Below the pieces are notes generated by a model. It ran no database searches. It had not been told where the DNA came from and worked only from the letters and a program-made list of their open reading frames with translations. Below are positions 17,108 to 25,960 of a DNA stretch of 64,000 bases, in pieces. A program made the position numbers and the translations under genes. Position 1 is the first letter of the stretch. Each line of letters starts with the position of its first letter. The stretch is from an uncultured Draconibacterium sp. (lineage in GTDB: Bacteria; Bacteroidota; Bacteroidia; Bacteroidales; Prolixibacteraceae): contig NZ_OY776414.1 in the NCBI RefSeq assembly GCF_963675585.1, positions 289,001 through 353,000 on the forward strand, given 5' to 3'.

Positions 17108-19057
17108 TTATTTATCTTTTTTCTCGTTCTTCTCCATTTGCGACTTTAATGCAGCCAATTCGCTGATGTCGCCAAGAGTTGTTTTCTCGATGTTGTCGGT
17201 AACTGTTTTCATCGAACGTTTTGTAGAACGAGTTTGCGTTTTACGTTTTTCGGTGTCTTCAGCACGTTTTACATCTTCGTAAATTCTTGAATGAGAAACG
17301 ATGATACGTTTTGCCGATTTGTTGAACTCGATTACTTTGAAATCAAGTTTTTCGTCTTGCTTAACAGATGTACCATCTTCTTTTACTAAATGGCGTGGAG
17401 TCGCGAAACCTTCAACTCCGTATGGAAGTGCAATAACAGCACCTTTGTCCATCAATTCAACCACAGTTCCTTCGTGGATAGAATCTGAAGTAAAGATAGT
17501 TTCGAAAACATCCCATGGGTTTTCTTCCAATTGTTTGTGTCCTAAACTTAAACGACGGTTTTCTTTGTCGATGTCAAGAACTACAACTTCGATTGGCTCG
17601 CCAATTGCAGTAAATTCTGATGGGTGTTTGATTTTTTTCGTCCAGCTCAGGTCTGAAATGTGAATTAAACCGTCAACTCCTTCAGCAATTTCTACAAATA
17701 CTCCGAAGTTAGTGAAGTTACGAACTTTTGCAGTGTGCTTAGTTCCAACACCAAATTCAGTATCGATATTTGCCCATGGATCTTCTTTCAATTGTTTGAT
17801 ACCCAACGACATTTTGCGCTCGTCGCGGTCTAAAGTAAGAATTGAAGCTTCTACTTCGTCGCCTACGCTCAAGAAATCCTGTGCGCTGCGTAAGTGCTGG
17901 CTCCAGCTCATTTCTGAAACGTGGATCAAACCTTCAACTCCGGTTGCAATTTCAACAAATGCACCGTAGTCGGCAATAACAACAACTTTACCTTTAACTT
18001 TATCACCAACTTTCAACTCAGCATCAAGGTTATCCCATGGGTGAGGAGTCAATTGTTTCAAGCCAAGAGCAATACGTTTTTTGTCATCATCGAAATCAAG
18101 AATTACAACATTCAATTTCTGATCTAATTCTACAATTTCGCTTGGGTGAGAAATACGTCCCCAGGAAAGGTCAGTAATGTGGATCAATCCGTCAACACCA
18201 CCAAGGTCCATGAATACACCGTAAGAAGTAACGTTCTTAACAGTTCCTTCAAGAACTTGTCCTTTTTCAAGTTTACCAATAATTTCTTTTTTCTGTTGTT
18301 CCAGTTCAGCCTCAATAAGTGCTTTGTGCGAAACAACAACGTTACGGTATTCGTGGTTAATTTTAACAACTTTGAATTCCATTGTTTTACCAACAAATAC
18401 ATCGTAATCGCGAATAGGCTTAACATCAATTTGCGAACCTGGCAAGAATGCTTCAATACCAAATACGTCTACAATCATACCACCTTTAGTACGACATTTG
18501 ATGTATCCTTTGATGATTTCGTCGTTTTCAAGCGATTCGTTAACACGCTCCCAAGAACGAGTAGCACGTGCTTTTTTGTGCGAAAGGATCATCTGTCCTT
18601 TTTTATCCTCCAGACTTTCAATGTAAACATCTACTGCGTCGCCTACTTTTAATTCAGGGTTGTAGCGGAACTCGTTTAAACTAACAATACCATCTGATTT
18701 GTAACCGATGTCAACAACTACTTCGCGTTTGTTTAACGAAATAACTTTTCCTTCAAGTACTTCTTTTTCAGATACAGTGTTTAATGTACCGTTGTAAAGG
18801 TCTTCCAGATTTCCTCTTTCTTTTTCAGAATAAGCATCTGTACCCGATTCAAGGCTTGCCCAGTCAAATTCAGCTTCTTCAGCTTTTGTTTCAACTGCTT
18901 CTTCTTTAACTTCTGCTACTGGAGCTTCAGCTTTTTCTTCTGCTACAACTTCTTCAGCCGGAGCTTCAGTAGTTTCTGCAACTACTTCTTGTTTTTCATC
19001 CTGAACTGGTGTTTCTACCACCTCTTGTTCAAGATTTTCTTTTTTCTCTTCTGTCAT
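17108..19057 (-). CDS. rpsA: 30S ribosomal protein S1
   Basis: About 649 residues from the ATG at 19057 (an upstream TTG at 19066 is in frame but less likely). The first 70 residues are a low-complexity Glu/Ala/Val tail, followed by six S1 RNA-binding domains; the repeats are visible as GVFMDLGGVDGLIHITDLSW, GAFVEIATGVEGLIHVSEMSW and GVFVEIAEGVDGLIHISDLSW. It brings mRNA to the 30S subunit, important in Bacteroidota where Shine-Dalgarno sequences are weak. A strong promoter lies upstream. Confidence 0.96.
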   Translation of the reverse strand: MTEEKKENLEQEVVETPVQDEKQEVVAETTEAPAEEVVAEEKAEAPVAEVKEEAVETKAEEAEFDWASLESGTDAYSEKERGNLEDLYNGTLNTVSEKEVLEGKVISLNKREVVVDIGYKSDGIVSLNEFRYNPELKVGDAVDVYIESLEDKKGQMILSHKKARATRSWERVNESLENDEIIKGYIKCRTKGGMIVDVFGIEAFLPGSQIDVKPIRDYDVFVGKTMEFKVVKINHEYRNVVVSHKALIEAELEQQKKEIIGKLEKGQVLEGTVKNVTSYGVFMDLGGVDGLIHITDLSWGRISHPSEIVELDQKLNVVILDFDDDKKRIALGLKQLTPHPWDNLDAELKVGDKVKGKVVVIADYGAFVEIATGVEGLIHVSEMSWSQHLRSAQDFLSVGDEVEASILTLDRDERKMSLGIKQLKEDPWANIDTEFGVGTKHTAKVRNFTNFGVFVEIAEGVDGLIHISDLSWTKKIKHPSEFTAIGEPIEVVVLDIDKENRRLSLGHKQLEENPWDVFETIFTSDSIHEGTVVELMDKGAVIALPYGVEGFATPRHLVKEDGTSVKQDEKLDFKVIEFNKSAKRIIVSHSRIYEDVKRAEDTEKRKTQTRSTKRSMKTVTDNIEKTTLGDISELAALKSQMEKNEKKDK

Positions 19058-19112
19058 GTAATTCAATTTAAATTAATGAGTTAGACTTTATATTTGTTTT
19101 AAAATGCGCGCG

Positions 19113-19143
19113 CAAAATTATAACTTAATTCAAATAAAACAAA
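19113..19143 (-). promoter_or_regulatory. rpsA promoter (Bacteroidota type)
   Basis: On the minus strand, TTTG (19140-19143), a 19-base spacer and TAATTTTG (19113-19120) match the consensus TTTG-N19-21-TAnnTTTG exactly. A GCGCGC run follows just downstream, near the expected start of transcription. Confidence 0.8.
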
Positions 19144-19236
19144 GGATTTACTGTATTTTATTGAATGTTAGTGGGATTGAAGTAATTTAATAACATTTTA
19201 GCGCCACCCGGGAGCAAGTTTTGTTTAACGCGATTA

Positions 19237-19267
19237 ATTGCAGACTATCTATTTTCTATTAATTTTG
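19237..19267 (+). promoter_or_regulatory. rmlA operon promoter
   Basis: ATTG (19237-19240), a 19-base spacer and TAATTTTG (19260-19267) fit the Bacteroidota promoter pattern. It leaves a leader of about 95 bases containing two small hairpins (ATCTCT/AGAGAT at 19294-19312, TCCGG/CCGGA at 19316-19330). Confidence 0.65.
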
Positions 19268-19367
19268 AGGCTTGAAAACAATTTCAATACGTTATCTCTG
19301 TTAGTAAGAGATCGATCCGGTTTGCCCGGACACCAATAAAAACTAAAACCCGGTAAAAACATTTACT

Positions 19368-20249
19368 ATGAAAGGAATTATTTTAGCAGGAGGATCAGGA
19401 ACACGTTTGTATCCTATAACACGTTCAATTTCAAAACAAATTATTCCGGTTTACGATAAACCTATGATTTATTATCCGCTTTCGGTATTAATGCTGGCGG
19501 GTATTCGCGAAATCCTGATTATTTCGACGCCAACCGATATTGGTTTGTACGAAAATTTACTGGGTGATGGATCGCAACTTGGTTTACGACTGGAATACAA
19601 AATACAACCATCGCCCGACGGACTTGCACAGGCATTTATTTTAGGTGAAGAATTTATCGGCGATGACAATGTTTGTATGGTTTTAGGCGATAACATTTTT
19701 TATGGATATAAATTTCGCGGAATTCTTGAAAAGGCTGCCGCTTTGGAAGACGGAGCAGTTGTGTTTGGGTATTACGTAAACGATCCGGAACGCTATGGAG
19801 TAGTCGAGTTTAACGAAGCAGGAAAAGTAATCAGCATTGAAGAAAAACCGGAAGTTCCGAAATCAAACTATGCTGTTACAGGGCTTTATTTTTACTCGAA
19901 TGACGTGGTTGAAAAGGCAAAAAACTTAAAACCATCAAAGCGAGGTGAGCTGGAAATTACGGATTTGAATCGTTTGTATCTGGAAGAAAACAGGCTACGA
20001 GTTAAATTATTGAGTCGTGGTTTTGCCTGGTTGGATACAGGTACGCACGACAGTTTGTTGCAGGCTTCCAATTTTATTGCCACCATTGAGCAGCGCCAGG
20101 GATTAAAAGTTTCGTGTATCGAAGAAATTGCTTTTAAAAAGGGATTTATTTCAAAAGAGCAATTGCTTGCGTTGGCCGAGCCTTTGAGCAAAAACCAATA
20201 CGGGCAATATCTTGTAAACACGGCAAACAAACAAATATTTACTTTTTAA
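19368..20249 (+). CDS. rmlA: Glucose-1-phosphate thymidylyltransferase
   Basis: 293 residues. Makes dTDP-glucose from dTTP and glucose-1-phosphate, the first step of dTDP-L-rhamnose synthesis. Signature [18 protein letters not shown], then [27 protein letters not shown] and [10 protein letters not shown]. Full length. It begins the rmlA-rmlC-rmlD-phosphomutase-DUF1080 run, with an 82-base gap before rmlC. Confidence 0.97.
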   Translation: MKGIILAGGSGTRLYPITRSISKQIIPVYDKPMIYYPLSVLMLAGIREILIISTPTDIGLYENLLGDGSQLGLRLEYKIQPSPDGLAQAFILGEEFIGDDNVCMVLGDNIFYGYKFRGILEKAAALEDGAVVFGYYVNDPERYGVVEFNEAGKVISIEEKPEVPKSNYAVTGLYFYSNDVVEKAKNLKPSKRGELEITDLNRLYLEENRLRVKLLSRGFAWLDTGTHDSLLQASNFIATIEQRQGLKVSCIEEIAFKKGFISKEQLLALAEPLSKNQYGQYLVNTANKQIFTF

Positions 20250-20331
20250 TTTTGTTTTATAAGATTATAGTGAATTAGGGGGGAACAACAGCCTTTAAAA
20301 CACAGTTATATTAAGCTATTTTGTTAATTAA

Positions 20332-20886
20332 ATGAAGGTTATTGAAACGGGATTGCCCGGGTTACTTGTAATAGAACCCCGGGTTTTTGAAGACGACAGA
20401 GGTTATTTTTTTGAAACATACCAAAATCAAAGGTATCAGGAAGCCGGTATTGTTAATCCATTTATTCAGGACAATGAATCGAAATCGGTGGTAGGAGTAG
20501 TACGTGGATTGCATTATCAGTTGGGTGAATTTTCGCAGGCCAAGCTGGTAAGGGTTGTTTTAGGAAAAGTATTCGATGTTGCAGTTGATTTACGGAAAGG
20601 ATCGCCCACTTTTGGAAAATGGTTTGGCCTCGAATTGGATGAGTATAATAAAAAACAGTTATATGTTCCCCGTGGATTTGCTCATGGCTTTTCGGTATTG
20701 AGCGAAACCGCTATTTTTGCCTACAAATGCGATAACGTTTATCATCGCGAAGCTGAACGTTCTATAAATCCGTTCGATCCAAAGCTAGGAATCGACTGGA
20801 AATTAAATGGTAAGCAGCAAATTGTTTCGGAGAAAGATAAAAATGCTCCGCTATTTGATGGGGCTGAGATGAATTTTAACTTTTAG
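20332..20886 (+). CDS. rmlC: dTDP-4-dehydrorhamnose 3,5-epimerase
   Basis: 184 residues, RmlC cupin. Features: IEPRVFEDDRGYFFETY, the catalytic histidine in VRGLHYQ, VFDVAVDLRKGSPTFGKW, and VPRGFAHGFSVLSETA. It epimerises C3 and C5 of dTDP-4-keto-6-deoxyglucose. rmlD follows after 1 base, so translation is probably coupled. The substrate-making rmlB (4,6-dehydratase) is not in this window. Confidence 0.96.
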   Translation: MKVIETGLPGLLVIEPRVFEDDRGYFFETYQNQRYQEAGIVNPFIQDNESKSVVGVVRGLHYQLGEFSQAKLVRVVLGKVFDVAVDLRKGSPTFGKWFGLELDEYNKKQLYVPRGFAHGFSVLSETAIFAYKCDNVYHREAERSINPFDPKLGIDWKLNGKQQIVSEKDKNAPLFDGAEMNFNF

Positions 20887-20887
20887 A

Positions 20888-21757
20888 ATGAAAATACTGG
20901 TAACCGGTGCCTACGGTCAATTGGGAAATGAAATAAATGAATTAAAGGTAAATTATCCTGACTGGAATTTTATTTTTACCGATGTTGATTCATTGGATAT
21001 TACCGACGAAAGTGCCGTTGAAAAAAGTTTTGTGCAAAATAATTTCGATTTTGCAATTAATTGTGCTGCTTATACTGCTGTTGACAAAGCTGAAACAGAC
21101 GGAGAAACCGCCGCTAAAGTGAATACGCTGGCACCCGAATTAATGGGACGATATTCAGCACAGTTTAATACAAAATTAATTCAGGTATCTACCGATTATG
21201 TTTTTGCCGGCAATTCATATCTTCCTTATTCTGAGGATCACCCGGTAAATCCTCAGGGAGTTTACGGAAAAACAAAATTGGAAGGCGAAATCCGTTGTAT
21301 TCATGAAAATCCGCAAGCCATAATAATTCGAACATCGTGGTTGTATTCAAGCTTTGGGAATAATTTTGTTAAAACCATGTTGCGTCTGGCAAAAGAACGA
21401 GGTGAGCTCGGAGTGGTTTTCGATCAGGTAGGTACACCAACTTATGCTGCTGATTTGGCTGCTTCAATTCTAAAAATCATTGAAAATTCAGTAAAAGATT
21501 CGAGTAATTTTGTTCCCGGAATATACCATTACTCAAACGAAGGAGTGGCAAGTTGGTACGATTTTGCAAAAGCAATTTTTGAAATCTCGGGTGTAACTTG
21601 CAAAGTAAATCCTGTTTTATCCGATCAATTTCCAACACCTGCCAAACGTCCGCATTTTAGTGTTTTGAATAAATCAAAAATTCGAAATACATTTGGTATT
21701 GAAATTCCTTACTGGAAAGAGAGTTTAAAAATTTGTTTAGATAGATTAGAAAAATAA
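20888..21757 (+). CDS. rmlD: dTDP-4-dehydrorhamnose reductase
   Basis: 289 residues, short-chain dehydrogenase fold. NAD(P)-binding TGAYGQLGNEI at the N terminus, NCAAYTAVDKAE, STDYVFAG, and the catalytic Tyr-x3-Lys in VYGKTKLEGE. It reduces the 4-keto sugar to dTDP-L-rhamnose. Tight spacing on both sides (1 and 6 bases) supports one operon. Confidence 0.96.
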   Translation: MKILVTGAYGQLGNEINELKVNYPDWNFIFTDVDSLDITDESAVEKSFVQNNFDFAINCAAYTAVDKAETDGETAAKVNTLAPELMGRYSAQFNTKLIQVSTDYVFAGNSYLPYSEDHPVNPQGVYGKTKLEGEIRCIHENPQAIIIRTSWLYSSFGNNFVKTMLRLAKERGELGVVFDQVGTPTYAADLAASILKIIENSVKDSSNFVPGIYHYSNEGVASWYDFAKAIFEISGVTCKVNPVLSDQFPTPAKRPHFSVLNKSKIRNTFGIEIPYWKESLKICLDRLEK

Positions 21758-21763
21758 TAAAAG

Positions 21764-23506
21764 ATGGAAAATCAAGAATTACAAGAAGTAAGGGCGAAAG
21801 CACAAGAGTGGCTTTCCGAAACTTACGATGAACAAACAAGAGCGCAGGTTCAGGCACTTTTGGATAACGAAGATACTACAGAGTTGGTTGACTCTTTTTA
21901 CCGAAGTTTGGAATTTGGTACCGGTGGTTTACGCGGAATTATGGGCGTAGGAACCAACCGAATGAATATATATACCGTGGGTGCAGCTACCCAGGGTTTA
22001 AGTAATTATTTAAAAAAGAACTTTGCCGATCTTGATGAGATCAAGGTTGCCATTGGTTACGACTGTCGTAACAACAGCCGTTTGTTTTCCGATACCAGTG
22101 CTAAAATTTTTGCCGCAAACGGAATTAAAGCCTATATTTTCGACGATCTTCGTCCAACGCCCGAGCTCTCTTATGCCATTCGCGAATTGGGCTGCCAGAG
22201 TGGTATTATTCTAACTGCCTCGCACAATCCTAAAGAGTACAACGGTTACAAAGCTTATTGGGAAGACGGATCTCAAATTGTGGGACCACACGATGTGAAT
22301 ATCGTAAACGAGGTGGCTAAAATTAAACCGGAAGACATTAAGTTTGACGGGCCGGATGAGTTGATTGAAATTTTAGGCGAAGAAATGGACAACAAATTTT
22401 TAGCCGAGGTTAAAAAAGTTTCTATTTCTCCCGATGTGGTTGAACGTCACAAAGACATTAAAATAGTTTATACGCCAATTCACGGAACAGGTGTGAAATT
22501 AATTCCTGCTGCATTACGCGAATTTGGTTTTACAAACATTATTAATATTCCTGAGCAGGATGTGGTTAGCGGCGATTTTCCAACCGTTGTTTCTCCAAAC
22601 CCGGAAGAAACTGCTGCAATGGAAATGGCAACTAAAAAAGCTGCCGAAATTGATGCCGATGTTGTTATGGCTTCCGATCCCGATGCCGACAGAATTGGGG
22701 TAGCAGTAAAAAATGACAAAGGCGAATATGTAATTGTAAACGGTAATCAAACTGCTTTGCTGTTTATTTATTACATCATTGTAAAAATGAAGGAAGCTGG
22801 CAAATTGAAAGGCAACGAGTTTATCGTAAAAACCATCGTTTCAACTGAAATGATTGCTGAAATTGCCCGTAAAAACGACATCGAGTTTTTTGATGTATAC
22901 ACCGGATTTAAATTTATCGCCGAAATCATTCGTGATTTGGAAGGCCAGAAAAAATACATCGGTGGTGGTGAAGAAAGTTTTGGTTTTATGCCATCTGATT
23001 TTGTTCGCGATAAAGACGCCGTTTCGTCGTGTGCTTTAATGGCTGAAATTGCTGCCTGGGCCATCGACCAGGGAAAATCATTGTACCAGCTATTACAGGA
23101 TATTTATCTGGAGTACGGTTTCTCGCGCGAAAAAATGAAATACGTTGTTCGTAAAGGAAAAACCGGTGCCGAAGAAATTCAGCAAATTATGGCAGATTTC
23201 CGCCAGACTCCTCCAAGCGAATTAGGTGGCTCAAAAATGGAATGGGTAAAAGATTACTCTACATTAATTGCTAAAAACCTGATTACCGGCGAAGAGAAAA
23301 AAATCGACCAGAAAATAACTTCAAATGTGCTTCAGTTTTTTACGCAGGACGGAACAAAAATTTCTGTTCGTCCATCGGGAACTGAACCAAAAATTAAATT
23401 CTATTTTGAAGTGGCAGGCGAGCTAAAATCGCGTGACGATTTTGATGCAGCAGAGCAAAAAGCTGATGCTAAAATCGATGCCATTATGGAAGAACTTGGA
23501 CTTTAA
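21764..23506 (+). CDS. Alpha-D-phosphohexomutase (phosphoglucomutase/phosphomannomutase)
   Basis: 580 residues. Catalytic phosphoserine loop TASHNPKEYNGYK (near residue 150), metal loop DPDADRIGV, sugar-specificity loop GGGEESFG, and phosphate-binding RPSGTEPKIKFY. Length fits the large phosphoglucomutase type found in Bacteroidota. Placed after rmlD, it could supply glucose-1-phosphate to RmlA, which is inference from the operon. Confidence 0.94.
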   Translation: MENQELQEVRAKAQEWLSETYDEQTRAQVQALLDNEDTTELVDSFYRSLEFGTGGLRGIMGVGTNRMNIYTVGAATQGLSNYLKKNFADLDEIKVAIGYDCRNNSRLFSDTSAKIFAANGIKAYIFDDLRPTPELSYAIRELGCQSGIILTASHNPKEYNGYKAYWEDGSQIVGPHDVNIVNEVAKIKPEDIKFDGPDELIEILGEEMDNKFLAEVKKVSISPDVVERHKDIKIVYTPIHGTGVKLIPAALREFGFTNIINIPEQDVVSGDFPTVVSPNPEETAAMEMATKKAAEIDADVVMASDPDADRIGVAVKNDKGEYVIVNGNQTALLFIYYIIVKMKEAGKLKGNEFIVKTIVSTEMIAEIARKNDIEFFDVYTGFKFIAEIIRDLEGQKKYIGGGEESFGFMPSDFVRDKDAVSSCALMAEIAAWAIDQGKSLYQLLQDIYLEYGFSREKMKYVVRKGKTGAEEIQQIMADFRQTPPSELGGSKMEWVKDYSTLIAKNLITGEEKKIDQKITSNVLQFFTQDGTKISVRPSGTEPKIKFYFEVAGELKSRDDFDAAEQKADAKIDAIMEELGL

Positions 23507-23531
23507 TTGTAAAACCTAAATCAATAAAAAG

Positions 23532-24290
23532 ATGAAAATCAAATTTTTAACCTTTGCACTGCTTTTTGTTGCAGTGTTTGCTTTTGCACAAGAAGAAGAA
23601 TCGGTACAAATGGTACCTGGAATGACAGAAATCTGGGATCCTGAAGTGGCCATTATTACTCCCGGAGAAAAACCAAGTGACGCCCCGAGTGATGCTATTG
23701 TATTGTTTGATGGCGTTGATATTAACCGCGAATGGACCAACCAGGATGGCGGTCCGGTTGAGTGGGAAGTTGCAGATGGCTGTGTTACTGTAAAAAGAGG
23801 AACGGGTATTATTAAAACAAAACGCGTTTTTGAAGATTTCCAGTTGCACATTGAGTGGAGATCTCCCGCCGAAGTGATTGGTGAAAGCCAGGGACGCGGA
23901 AACAGTGGCGTTTTTCTGCAGGGACGTTACGAAGTGCAGGTGTTGGATAATTACAACAACCGGACTTACCGAAATGGTCAGGCAGGAAGTTTGTACAAAC
24001 AATATCCGCCGCTTGTGAATGCTTGTAAAGGTCCGGGCGAGTGGCAAGTGTACGATATTATTTATACTGCACCTCGTTTTAACGACGACGGCATTACTTT
24101 CTTTACTCCACCAACAGTTACTGTGTTGCACAATGGAGTTTTGGTGCAAAACCATTCAAAATTACGTGGCCCTACAGAATACATTGGTATTCCTGAGTAC
24201 ACCGTAAAAAAACATGGTCCCGACGGAATTCAGTTGCAAGACCACGGCAATCCTGTGAGTTACCGTAACATTTGGATTCGCGAATTGTAA
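23532..24290 (+). CDS. DUF1080 (3-keto-disaccharide hydrolase-type) exported protein
   Basis: 252 residues with a signal peptide (KIKFLTFALLFVAVFAFAQ). The DUF1080 fold, a concanavalin-like beta-sandwich, is recognised by AIVLFDGVDINREWTNQDGG, the acidic FQLHIEWRSP, GRGNSGVFLQGRYEVQVLDNY and GPIQLQDHGN-like DGIQLQDHGNPVSYRNIWIREL. Members bind or cleave sugars outside the cell; the substrate here is unknown. Last gene before a strong terminator, 25 bases after the mutase. Confidence 0.9.
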   Translation: MKIKFLTFALLFVAVFAFAQEEESVQMVPGMTEIWDPEVAIITPGEKPSDAPSDAIVLFDGVDINREWTNQDGGPVEWEVADGCVTVKRGTGIIKTKRVFEDFQLHIEWRSPAEVIGESQGRGNSGVFLQGRYEVQVLDNYNNRTYRNGQAGSLYKQYPPLVNACKGPGEWQVYDIIYTAPRFNDDGITFFTPPTVTVLHNGVLVQNHSKLRGPTEYIGIPEYTVKKHGPDGIQLQDHGNPVSYRNIWIREL

Positions 24291-24313
24291 TCAATAAAAA
24301 TTTGCATACATTT

Positions 24314-24344
24314 AAGGCCTGAAGAATTTCTTCAGGCCTTTTTT
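24314..24344 (+). terminator. Intrinsic terminator of the rml operon
   Basis: Stem AAGGCCTGAAG (24314-24324), loop AATTT, stem CTTCAGGCCTT (24330-24340), then Ts to 24344. Perfect 11-bp stem, 24 bases after the DUF1080 stop. Confidence 0.9.
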
Positions 24345-24355
24345 ATTAAACTAAC

Positions 24356-25960
24356 ATGAACCTAAAACTGTATTTCGTCTTTCTGGCGTTATTTGTTTAT
24401 GCATTAAACGGAAACGCACAATACTCCAACTTTTCATCAAAATTGCCACTTGTCTATTTAAATACCGGTGGAGAAGAAATCCGGGATGAACCCAAAATCC
24501 AGGCTGAAATGGGAATTATCTGGAACGGTACCGGAGAACTAAATCAAACTTCAAGCAAATTCAATCATTTTCAGGGAAATATTGGAATAGAAATACGTGG
24601 ATCATCGTCACAAATGTTTCCTAAAAAATCGTACGGTTTCGAGTTGCACGATGAAAACGGGGAAGACATGGATTTCCCATTGTTAGAGATGCCCGAAGAA
24701 GAAGACTGGATTTTATATGCACCATATTCCGATAAATCGCTAATTCGAAATGTTTTAACCTTTACTCTTGCTGAAAAATTAGGGGCTTATTCGCCACGTT
24801 GTCGTTTGGTTGAGCTGTTTATAAACGATAAATACGAAGGCATTTATGTGTTAATGGAAAAAATAAAGCGCGATAAAAACCGGGTTGATATAGCCAAATT
24901 AAAACCGGAAGATTTGGCCGGTGAAGAGTTAACCGGTGGTTACATCGTAAAAATTGATAAAACCACCGGGAGTGGCGGAAGTGGCTGGCAATCGGATTAT
25001 GTGAACAAAATGCAGCGACGTACTTTTTATCAGTACGAATATCCGGCAGCAGATGAAATACACCAGACACAAGCTGATTACATCAGAAATTACATCAGCG
25101 ATTTTGAAGAGGCGGTTTACAAGCACGAATTTGATTTGGAGAATGGATATCAGCAATATATTGATATTAACTCCTTTATCGATTACATGATCATCAACGA
25201 ACTTTCGAAAAATATTGACGGTTACCGGCTGAGTACGTTTATGTATAAAGACAAAAATGAAAAACTAAACATTGGGCCTGTTTGGGACTTTAACCTGGCG
25301 TATGGAAATGCCAATTATGGGAATGCCTGGGAAACTTTTGGCCTTGAAATTTATGTTGATCTGGGCGATGACCAGTGGCAGAACCCGTTTTGGTGGAGCG
25401 TATTTATGGGCGACCGCAACTTTACAAAAGCCCTGCGTTGCCGTTGGGATGACGTCTATTTCGATGTTTTAGCTACTGAGCAGGTAATAAATACCATTGA
25501 CAGTCTTGTTGTATTGCTGGATGAACCATCGGAACGAAATTTTGCACGTTGGCCGGTTTTAGGCGAATGGATTTGGCCAAATTATTATGTGGCGCCTGAT
25601 TATTCTTCAGAAATTACATGGCTGAAAAACTGGATTTATGAACGGATGCGATACCTGAATTTATCCATTCCGGGCGATTGTGATTCTGATCCTACACAGC
25701 CTTTGGATTTTGCATTGTCGACTTTTCCAAATCCTTTTACCCACAAGTTGACCATTCAGGTTACCAGCGATAAAAATTTGTCTTTGGGCATTCAGTTGTT
25801 TTCGGTTAACGGTAACCGGGTACACGAGCAACGTACCCCGGTAAGCGAAGGATTAACAACAATTGAAATCAATACTGCATCGCTCCAGCGCGGGCTGTAC
25901 ATTTATCGGGTGTTAAAGGGTGAGGTAGAAGTTGAGGTTGGCAAAGTGGTTAAAATGTAG
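24356..25960 (+). CDS. CotH-family protein with T9SS sorting domain
   Basis: 534 residues. Signal peptide (NLKLYFVFLALFVYALNGNAQ), then a CotH domain (about 30-430) with GIEIRGSSSQMFPKKSYGFEL, LYAPYSDKSLIRN, YEGIYVLMEKIKRDKNRV, MIINELSKNIDGYRLSTFMYKDK and GPVWDFNLAYGN. CotH proteins are atypical protein kinases or surface adhesins; these kinase-like motifs are what I see. The last 85 residues (from LSTFPNPFTHKLTIQV) are a type A T9SS C-terminal domain, so it is exported and attached to the cell surface. Single gene. Confidence 0.88.
   Translation: MNLKLYFVFLALFVYALNGNAQYSNFSSKLPLVYLNTGGEEIRDEPKIQAEMGIIWNGTGELNQTSSKFNHFQGNIGIEIRGSSSQMFPKKSYGFELHDENGEDMDFPLLEMPEEEDWILYAPYSDKSLIRNVLTFTLAEKLGAYSPRCRLVELFINDKYEGIYVLMEKIKRDKNRVDIAKLKPEDLAGEELTGGYIVKIDKTTGSGGSGWQSDYVNKMQRRTFYQYEYPAADEIHQTQADYIRNYISDFEEAVYKHEFDLENGYQQYIDINSFIDYMIINELSKNIDGYRLSTFMYKDKNEKLNIGPVWDFNLAYGNANYGNAWETFGLEIYVDLGDDQWQNPFWWSVFMGDRNFTKALRCRWDDVYFDVLATEQVINTIDSLVVLLDEPSERNFARWPVLGEWIWPNYYVAPDYSSEITWLKNWIYERMRYLNLSIPGDCDSDPTQPLDFALSTFPNPFTHKLTIQVTSDKNLSLGIQLFSVNGNRVHEQRTPVSEGLTTIEINTASLQRGLYIYRVLKGEVEVEVGKVVKM

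Noticed and set aside
18146-18652. 168-codon plus-strand open frame inside rpsA
   Set aside because: Antisense shadow of the S1 repeats; its Asn/Phe-rich translation is not protein-like.
19294-19330. Riboswitch in the rmlA leader
   Set aside because: Two short hairpins are present but no known aptamer pattern; reported only as leader hairpins.
23547-24155. 202-codon open frame on minus inside the DUF1080 gene
   Set aside because: It lies fully antisense to a well-supported gene with signal peptide and family motifs, and its translation has no recognisable domain.
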